A stretch of DNA of 64,000 nucleotides. Origin: VRUE01 sp036376915. GTDB taxonomy: Bacteria; Actinomycetota; Thermoleophilia; Solirubrobacterales; 70-9. The notes beneath the pieces are model-generated. The model was not told where the DNA came from and searched no databases. It was given only the letters and a program-made list of their open reading frames with translations. The translations under genes and the position numbers were made by a program. Shown in pieces: positions 59,508 through 64,000 of this stretch; position 1 is the stretch's first letter; each line of letters opens with the position of its first letter. The DNA lies in assembly GCA_036376915.1 (NCBI GenBank), contig DASUZK010000100.1, forward strand, positions 10,833-74,832, written 5' to 3'.

Positions 59508-60718
59508 TGGCGGAAAAAATTCCCGGTCTGGATTCCCTTCTGTCCCGGGACGGCTGGCCTCATGCCAGCGCCGGACCCGTCGAGGCGGAGGACCCCGGGC
59601 GCTTTCACGCACTCTTTGGCCGTGACTCGGCAATCGTCTCGCTGCAAGTGCTGCCGGCCCGCCCCGAGATCGCCCGGTCGACGCTGCGGGCGCTGGCCGC
59701 CCTGCAGGGGTCGCGCGAGGACCCCGGGACCGACGAGGAGCCTGGCAAGATCGTCCACGAGTGGTGGCCACGCGCCCCCCGACGGTTCCGCGAAGCCGGC
59801 TGGCCGGTGCGTGCGGGGGAGCTCCGCTATTACGGATCCGCCGACGCAACCCAGTGGTTCCTCGTTCTGCTCGCCTCACTCGGCGACCGCTCGCTGACGC
59901 GCGAGCTCAAGCCGTCCTGGCGCGCAGCGGCGGGCTGGTTGGAACGCGCGCTCGCGCGCGGCGGCGGCCTGGTCCGCCACGGCCCGCGCAGGGCGCCGGG
60001 CGGACTCGCGCAGCAGGGCTGGCGCGACGCCGAGGATCCCGCCGATCCGGCCCACCACGGGGCCGGCATCCTCGACCCGACCGGCGGGGCTCCCGAGCCG
60101 CCGCTTGCCGACGCCGACACGCAGGCGGTGAGCGTCGTCGCGCTCCGGGCTCTGGCCGTCCTCTCCGGCGAGGAGCGCTGGAGGACGACGGCCGAGAAGC
60201 TCTCGGCCGCGATCGGCGAGGCGTTCGACCCCGAGACCGTCGCCGTGGCCGCAGGCGGGAAGAGGGTTCCGGGCGTCGGCTCGCAACTCGGCTGGCTGCT
60301 GTGGGCCGATGCCCTGCCACAGCCCGCCCGCGCAGAGGCGGCCGAGCGCCTCTGCCGCCCAGACGTCTTCACCCCGTGGGGTCTTCGCACCCTGTCTTCG
60401 GAGGATCCGCTCTACGCAGCGGATGCCTACCACCGGGGCGCGGCCTGGCCATTCGACTCGTGGCTCGGTTGGGGCGGGCTGCGTGCGACAGGCGAGACCG
60501 AGAAGGCGGAGCAGCTTCGCCTGGGAATCCTCGAAGCGATCGAAACGATCGGCCAGGCCCCGGAGCTGTTCGCCGTCTCTCCCGACGGGCCCCGCCTAAT
60601 CCCGATCGCCAATCGTCTCCAGGCCTGGACAGCCGGTGCCCGCTGGGCCCTCGAGCACGAGTGGGACGGCCGGGCGCCGCCGCTGTTCAGGCCTGGGCCT
60701 CACGCCCAGCGGCGCTGA
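59507..60718 (+). CDS. (alpha/alpha)6-barrel glycosidase, amylo-alpha-1,6-glucosidase-like
   Basis: 403 residues. FHALFGRDSAIVSLQVL near residues 32-48 and IVHEWWPRAPRRF resemble glycogen-debranching-type glucosidases and GH15/GH63-like enzymes. Later blocks LADADTQAVSVVALRAL, PWGLRTLSS and AYHRGAAWPFDSWLGWGG fit the (alpha/alpha)6 barrel; the acidic catalytic pair is not certain. No signal peptide, so it should act on an imported oligosaccharide. Its position as the last gene of the importer operon supports that the substrate is an alpha-glucoside. Its end overlaps the convergent AI-2E gene by 32 bp. Confidence 0.82.
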   Translation: MAEKIPGLDSLLSRDGWPHASAGPVEAEDPGRFHALFGRDSAIVSLQVLPARPEIARSTLRALAALQGSREDPGTDEEPGKIVHEWWPRAPRRFREAGWPVRAGELRYYGSADATQWFLVLLASLGDRSLTRELKPSWRAAAGWLERALARGGGLVRHGPRRAPGGLAQQGWRDAEDPADPAHHGAGILDPTGGAPEPPLADADTQAVSVVALRALAVLSGEERWRTTAEKLSAAIGEAFDPETVAVAAGGKRVPGVGSQLGWLLWADALPQPARAEAAERLCRPDVFTPWGLRTLSSEDPLYAADAYHRGAAWPFDSWLGWGGLRATGETEKAEQLRLGILEAIETIGQAPELFAVSPDGPRLIPIANRLQAWTAGARWALEHEWDGRAPPLFRPGPHAQRR

Positions 60719-61835
60719 CGTCGGCTGAGATCCGCACAGCCGCGGAGAGCAGCGGCGCCGCCAGGACCAGCCCGACCGCGCCGAACAGGCAGCCGCCGGC
60801 GATCGTCACGATCAGCACGGCCAGCGGGTGCAGCTTGAGCGCGGCGCCGTAGGCGATCGGTTGGACCAGCTGCTGCAGGACGCCGTTCGCCAGCAGGACG
60901 ACGACGGCGAGCGCCAGCGCCGTCTCGGGCCCCTCACCGCCGAGGGCGATCAGGACCGCGAATGCCCCCGCGGTCCAGGCGCCGAGGTAGGGGATGTACC
61001 CGCCGACGAAAGTGACCGCCATGATCGTGCCCGGCAGGGGCACCCCGAGGAGCAGCGCCCCCGCGCCGACGATCAGCGAGCTCCAGAGGGAGACGACGGT
61101 GACCCCGAGGAAGTACCCCCGCAGGCTGCCGGCCACCCGCCCCAGCATCGAGTGGGCCAGCGGAACCGGCACGCCGAGATGGCGCTCGACGAAGCCCCCG
61201 ATCGTCGGCGCGTCCTTGAGCAGGAAGAAGAGACTGAGGGCGGTGAACGAGAGGAAGACGGCCAGCGACGCCAGCTCGTCGACCCCGCTCAGCAGGCCGT
61301 GGGTCAGGGCCGTGAAGCCGGCGCTGACCCCAGCGCTGGCGTCGGCGTTCGCGTTCGCGGCGGTCGTCGCCTTCACCCCGAGGTCGTTGACCAGGGACTC
61401 GATCTCGCTCGCCCCTTCGCTGAGCCTCGCGGAGATGCTGTCCGCCTGGCTCGCGATTCCCGCCAGGACCATCAGCCCGACAGCGACCCCGACTGCGATG
61501 ATCGCGAGAAAGACGAGCCCGGCGCCGATCCCCCGTGGGACCCCGTGCCGGCGAAGCCGGTCGACGAGGGGAGAGGTGACGGAGGCGATGATCCCGGCCA
61601 CGATCACGGGCAGCACGATCGTATGCGTCAGCGCGAGGAGCCAGATCGCGCCGATCAGCGCCGCGGCCGCCCCGACGAGCAGCCAGGAGGTGAAGCCGAG
61701 GTCCCGCAGCCAAGCCGGAGCGGAGAAGATCCCGCTCAGCTCGGCGGGATCGATCTCGATCATCTCTCCTTCGGCGCCCTCGCTTTCGCGACCGGGCCGC
61801 CGCAACCGCCCTCGGATCGCGCGCCTTGGACTCAT
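60687..61835 (-). CDS. AI-2E-family transporter (UPF0118)
   Basis: 382 residues. Short charged N-terminus, paired membrane helices (about 35-75), a long extracytoplasmic/periplasmic-like helical loop (100-180), and further helices ending with the family block PLAVLIVTIAGGCLFGAVGLVLAAPLL. Family members export autoinducer-like or other small molecules, or act as ion antiporters; the substrate is not assignable here. ATG at 61835; the frame upstream is open but without similarity. 32-bp convergent overlap with the glycosidase gene. Confidence 0.87.
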   Translation of the reverse strand: MSPRRAIRGRLRRPGRESEGAEGEMIEIDPAELSGIFSAPAWLRDLGFTSWLLVGAAAALIGAIWLLALTHTIVLPVIVAGIIASVTSPLVDRLRRHGVPRGIGAGLVFLAIIAVGVAVGLMVLAGIASQADSISARLSEGASEIESLVNDLGVKATTAANANADASAGVSAGFTALTHGLLSGVDELASLAVFLSFTALSLFFLLKDAPTIGGFVERHLGVPVPLAHSMLGRVAGSLRGYFLGVTVVSLWSSLIVGAGALLLGVPLPGTIMAVTFVGGYIPYLGAWTAGAFAVLIALGGEGPETALALAVVVLLANGVLQQLVQPIAYGAALKLHPLAVLIVTIAGGCLFGAVGLVLAAPLLSAAVRISADVSAAGREAQA

Positions 61836-61889
61836 CGGGACGCCGGACGATACGCGGCGCCCCCGACACGGCCACGGACGAGCTGCAAG

Positions 61890-62651
61890 GTGACCGTGGC
61901 GGCTCGGGTCACCTACGTCGGCCACTCGACCGTCCTGATTGAGATGGACGGAGTCCGCCTGCTCACCGACCCGGTGCTGCGGCGACGGGTCGGCCCGCTG
62001 CGGCGCCACGGGCCGGCCCCCGACCCTCTGCTGACGGAGGGCGTCGACGCGGTGCTGCTCTCCCACCTGCACCACGATCACGCGGACGTTCCCTCGCTGC
62101 GCCGGCTGGACAGGGCGGTACCCGTCTTCGCCTCTCCGGGAGCGGGAGGCTTCCTCGAGAGCCTCGGCTTCGACAACGTCCTCGAGCTCGCCCCGGGCGA
62201 ATCCGGCAAAGTCGGCGACGTCCGGGTCACCGCCACCGAGGCGAACCACCCGGCCGGCGGGCGGCGCTTCGAGCGCGCCTCGCAAGCGGTCGGATTCGAC
62301 CTGGCCGGCCAGCGGCGCGTCTACTTCGCCGGCGACACCGACCTCTTCGATGACATGGAGAGGATCGGCGACGGCGGGATCGACCTCGCCCTACTGCCGA
62401 TCTGGGGCTGGGGCACGAGCATCGGGGCCGGCCACCTCGACCCCGAGCGGGCGGCGCGGGCCGCGGCCCTGCTCTCGCCGCGGATCGCGGTCCCGATCCA
62501 CTGGGGAACCCTCTTCCCGCTCGGCCTGGACTGGTTTCGCCCCGACCCGCTACGTTCGCCGCCCCGCGAGTTCGTCACCCAGATGCGGGCCCTCGCCCCT
62601 CAGGTGGAGGCGCGGGTGCTGGCGCCCGGCGAGGCGACCTCGCTCTCATAG
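61890..62651 (+). CDS. metallo-beta-lactamase-fold hydrolase (UlaG/ZnPD-like)
   Basis: 253 residues. Early VTYVGHSTVLIEMDG, metal motif LSHLHHDHAD near residues 56-65, the ATEANHPAGG histidine, YFAGDTDLF, and a late IPIHWGTLFPLGLDW-type histidine. The pattern matches the UlaG-like/N-acyl-phosphatidylethanolamine phospholipase D branch. GTG at 61890 or 61896 are both plausible starts. It overlaps the convergent phosphodiesterase gene by 52 bp. Confidence 0.85.
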   Translation: MTVAARVTYVGHSTVLIEMDGVRLLTDPVLRRRVGPLRRHGPAPDPLLTEGVDAVLLSHLHHDHADVPSLRRLDRAVPVFASPGAGGFLESLGFDNVLELAPGESGKVGDVRVTATEANHPAGGRRFERASQAVGFDLAGQRRVYFAGDTDLFDDMERIGDGGIDLALLPIWGWGTSIGAGHLDPERAARAAALLSPRIAVPIHWGTLFPLGLDWFRPDPLRSPPREFVTQMRALAPQVEARVLAPGEATSLS

Positions 62652-64000
62652 CCCGTGTGCCCCAGCTGCGCCAGCCAGCCGCGGAATATCCGGTGGACCC
62701 GTTCGGCGCCGACCACGTCGCCCTCGGGCCAGGCCAGCTCGCTCGGGTGGAGCACGAAGGGGAAGCTCTGGGTCCCACCCATGCCGCCGTGCGAGCCGAC
62801 CAGCTCCTCGAAGGCGGCGACCTCGCCGAACTCCGGCCAGAAGGTGCTGTTGATCATCAGGTCGGCGCAGTGGGGGAAGCCGTCGGTGCGCCGCACGTGC
62901 TCGGCCGCGTGCGGGCCGAAGCCCGCGAGCGGGTCCTCCCCCTCGATCCGGTCCTCATCTAGAAACCTAGCCCCCTCCTTGCCGACGACGATGGCGCCGG
63001 AGCGCTCGGAGCGCACCAGGACGAACCCGACCCCGGGGTGGTCGCGGAGCGCCGGCAGCAGGCGTGGATAGATGACGTCCAGCCGCTCCACGGTCACCCG
63101 CCCCGGCTCACGGGGGAAGCTGACCAGGCCGAGGCAGCCGGAAGCCATCACGGAGATCTCAGGGATCTCCTGCCCACGCGTGCCCTCGGCCTCGCGGCGC
63201 TCGTCGGGATCGAGCGTGACGACGCCGTCGGCGCGGCGCCCTTGGGTGGCGATCCGCACGGCGCCCGCCGCCACGGTGTCGTCGCGCGCGACCTCGGTCA
63301 GGCCGGCGCTCATGTAGGAGAGCGCGTCCTCGTCGCCCCCTTCGGCGACGATCGTGCTGCCCGAGTCGCAGGCGGAGCGGACCAGGTCCTCGAGCGTTTC
63401 CCCGTAGCGATCGCGGAAGGTCTCCCCCTGCGACTGCCCATGGTCGGAGAGCACCACGAGGCGGTAGGGCCGCGGCGCCTCGGCGCAGGCGGTGGCGATC
63501 CTGGCGATCTGGCGGTCGAGGTCGCGCAGCACGGCGAGGGCGTCGTGCCTCTCGATGCCGGAGTGGTGGGCGACCTCGTCGTAGGCGAGGAAGGTGGTGT
63601 AGATCGCCGGGCGGCCGGCGAGGACGTCGCCGACGACCGCGGCGACCTGCAGGTCCCGCTGGACCACGGTGCCCCAGGCCCGGACGAGCGCGTAGGAGCG
63701 GCTGCGGGCGATCCGGGGCCGGACGTCGTCGCGAACCTGGCTGCGGGCCGCGCGGCGCTCCCGGCCGACGTCGGCGAGTGCGAGGACGAGCGTGCGGGCG
63801 ACCGCGTAGGGACGGGCGAAGTACGCCGCGTAGTCGCGGCCGATCGGGCGGCGGCGGCGCAGCGCCGTGCTCATCGTCAGCATCGAGTGCGGCGCGTCGC
63901 CGGAGAGGATGTTGGCGCGGCTGGCGCCGTCGGCGTGCAGCAGGCCGCGGCCGTTCGAGTGCCGCCGCTCCAGCTCTTCCGCGTCGCGCGGGTGGTTGGT
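62600..64000 (-). CDS. type I phosphodiesterase/alkaline-phosphatase-superfamily protein, 5' end cut by the window
   Basis: 467 or more residues; the reading frame stays open to the window edge, upstream of the internal ATG at 63883, with SNGRGLLHADGASRANILSG at the visible N-terminal side. The core has alkaline-phosphatase-superfamily metal blocks: TTFLAYDEVAHHSGI, then VVLSDHGQSQGETF. It should hydrolyse a phosphodiester or phosphoric ester, or act in lipid-anchor or capsule synthesis. The gene begins beyond 64000, so size and membrane segments at its start are unknown. Confidence 0.83.
   Translation of the reverse strand, partial: TNHPRDAEELERRHSNGRGLLHADGASRANILSGDAPHSMLTMSTALRRRRPIGRDYAAYFARPYAVARTLVLALADVGRERRAARSQVRDDVRPRIARSRSYALVRAWGTVVQRDLQVAAVVGDVLAGRPAIYTTFLAYDEVAHHSGIERHDALAVLRDLDRQIARIATACAEAPRPYRLVVLSDHGQSQGETFRDRYGETLEDLVRSACDSGSTIVAEGGDEDALSYMSAGLTEVARDDTVAAGAVRIATQGRRADGVVTLDPDERREAEGTRGQEIPEISVMASGCLGLVSFPREPGRVTVERLDVIYPRLLPALRDHPGVGFVLVRSERSGAIVVGKEGARFLDEDRIEGEDPLAGFGPHAAEHVRRTDGFPHCADLMINSTFWPEFGEVAAFEELVGSHGGMGGTQSFPFVLHPSELAWPEGDVVGAERVHRIFRGWLAQLGHTGYESEVASPGASTRAST

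Overview
The window is a contiguous, very high-GC (visually near 70%) bacterial chromosome segment with dense, short-spaced genes, frequent GTG starts and 1-4 nt gene overlaps. Gene content and order point to the phylum Actinomycetota. A deep-branching lineage such as Thermoleophilia/Solirubrobacterales is my best guess, from the small secreted protein at 38699 and the LCP, FmdB, HdeD and R2-like/SCP2 neighbours. Read right to left on the minus strand, the window keeps the classic actinobacterial housekeeping order: rsmI, metG, tatD, rsmA(ksgA), ispE, tRNA-Gln, glmU, prs, rplY, pth, mfd, a PpiC-type foldase, eno, ftsB, and finally ppx at the left edge. No IS element, prophage, integrase or CRISPR array was seen.

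Layout. 1-5.6 kb: ppx, a 394-nt gene-free gap that may encode a structured RNA, a thiamine-diphosphate enzyme, tRNA-Leu(TAA), an orphan gene, and an ECF sigma factor with a built-in anti-sigma-like zinc finger, membrane segment and exported tail. 5.6-12.5 kb: metal-dependent hydrolase, a catalytically dead rhomboid, class I aldolase, a secreted nuclease, and a large GT-C-like membrane protein whose gene carries three palindromic repeats in frame. 12.6-25.4 kb: the ftsB-eno-ppiC-mfd and pth-rplY blocks, separated by a plus-strand group (FAH-family, membrane protein, deacetylase, GMC oxidoreductase). 25.4-29.5 kb: ABC1 kinase, a frameshifted membrane protein, a DUF559 nuclease-like gene bracketed by short palindromes, and a GDPD. 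29.5-44 kb: prs, glmU, tRNA-Gln, PucR regulator, DedA-PAP2 fusion, ispE-ksgA-tatD, an AT-richer insertion, metG-rsmI-glucokinase. 44-55 kb: LCP cell-wall ligase, glyS, two FKBP-type lipoproteins, a fatty-acid CoA ligase and a ferritin-like/SCP2 protein. 55-61 kb: a carbohydrate ABC importer (ATPase divergent from binding protein, two permeases and an (alpha/alpha)6 glycosidase-like enzyme). 61-64 kb: AI-2E-type permease, a metallo-hydrolase and a phosphodiesterase cut by the window edge.

The most unusual signal is not a single gene but the palindromic repeats. One family of about 90 bp (five copies, family A) lies both between genes and, three times, inside one open reading frame. A second family of about 46 bp (five copies, family B) lies at gene ends and brackets the DUF559 gene, whose only good start codon falls inside a copy. 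Three further unique long inverted repeats sit between genes. Other points to inspect are the candidate RNA near 1.1 kb, the sigma/anti-sigma fusion, the pseudo-rhomboid, a probable CTG start for pth, and a marked preference for GAA over GAG glutamate codons in genes for exported proteins.
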